30,866 nucleotides of DNA from CAZADH01 sp964483805. GTDB lineage: Bacteria > Muiribacteriota > Ozemobacteria > Ozemobacterales > Ozemobacteraceae. The stretch lies in assembly GCA_964483805.1 (NCBI GenBank), contig CAZADH010000032.1:1-30866 (forward strand), given 5' to 3'. The notes beneath the pieces were generated by a model. The model saw only the letters and a program-made list of their open reading frames with translations, was not told where the DNA came from and did not search any database. This document shows, piece by piece, positions 30,655 through 30,866 of the stretch (positions are counted from its first letter, which is position 1; each line of letters starts with the position of its first letter). Made by a program: the position numbers and the translations under genes.

Positions 30655-30866
30655 GTTCAGCGAACCTCCTCTCGACCGAATCAAGTCGAGAACGCGAACT
30701 GATCACGGACAGACGATTCATCAATACACTAACGAGGAATCCGTGATCGACGTCGCCAACCCAGCATGCGTCAAAGCGTGTTGCGAGTCGATTCTGCTTC
30801 TGATATTAGTCTACTGAGTCCTGTGTAACTAAAGCGAGTTTTTGCTTGTACCATGATTTTCAAAAG
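30655..30866. other. 212-base region upstream of the pilin operon
   Basis: It contains the ribosome site AGGAGG of the first pilin gene, and 30790-30866 is AT-richer than the rest of the window. CAATAC at 30723 is half of the dispersed palindrome. I see no convincing gene or consensus promoter here. Confidence 0.5.

Noticed and set aside
1..30866. CRISPR array, tRNA, rRNA, integrase or phage genes
   Set aside because: No regularly spaced repeats, no tRNA- or rRNA-like sequences and no mobile-element genes were found by eye. Only short REP-like and dispersed repeats are present.

Overview
The window is high-GC bacterial DNA, almost completely coding, with most genes on the minus strand. The 100-N run at 1798-1897 marks a scaffold join, so this is a draft or metagenome-derived assembly. 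Gene content is a flagellar chemotaxis locus with CheD and two CheX-like proteins, an indolepyruvate:ferredoxin oxidoreductase (IorAB), a HAD-IG 5'-nucleotidase, a CaiB/BaiF CoA-transferase and type IV pilin-like proteins. It suggests a motile, Gram-negative, Deltaproteobacteria-like organism (Myxococcota, Bdellovibrionota or Desulfobacterota in the broad sense). That placement is inference from gene content only.

Layout. 1-2207 (minus): a truncated membrane-anchored protein of unknown function, preceded by an exported transglutaminase-like protein split by the scaffold gap. 2430-5907 (plus): HAD-IG 5'-nucleotidase, ComF-family phosphoribosyltransferase, a 445-base non-coding stretch with repeats and two promoters, then flgM-flgN. 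6073-16929 (minus, read right to left): cheB, cheY, cheD, cheY-like, cheX-like, cheX, a degenerate receiver, cheA, cheW, an MCP and cheR. Together these supply the receptor, coupling protein, kinase, both methylation enzymes, deamidase, response regulators and candidate phosphatases of one chemotaxis pathway. 17021-22116 (minus): iorA-iorB-znuA-znuC-znuB, all joined by 4-base start/stop overlaps. 22335-24689: two divergent poorly characterised genes, one probably leaderless and one ATP-grasp-like. 24759-26685 (minus): CoA-transferase plus a B3/4-domain protein. 26888-27418 (plus): an internally deleted SpoIIE-type phosphatase. 27425-30654 (minus): three overlapping or adjacent pilin-like genes, one with a C-terminal concanavalin/LamG-like domain.

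The main unexplained signal is a short dispersed palindrome, ATAC-N3-GTATT, usually extended to AATAC-N3-GTATTGC. Eight exact copies occur, at 1466, 5955, 6579, 9620, 13244, 13855, 15317 and 21534, with about ten looser relatives. In this GC-rich sequence well under one exact copy is expected by chance. It sits in most of the larger gaps of the chemotaxis region, twice wraps around a stop codon, and also lies inside genes. I do not recognise it. Two other repeat families are present: an inverted GGGACAGACCC repeat between the MCP and cheR, and a direct repeat that forms the end of the comF-like gene.
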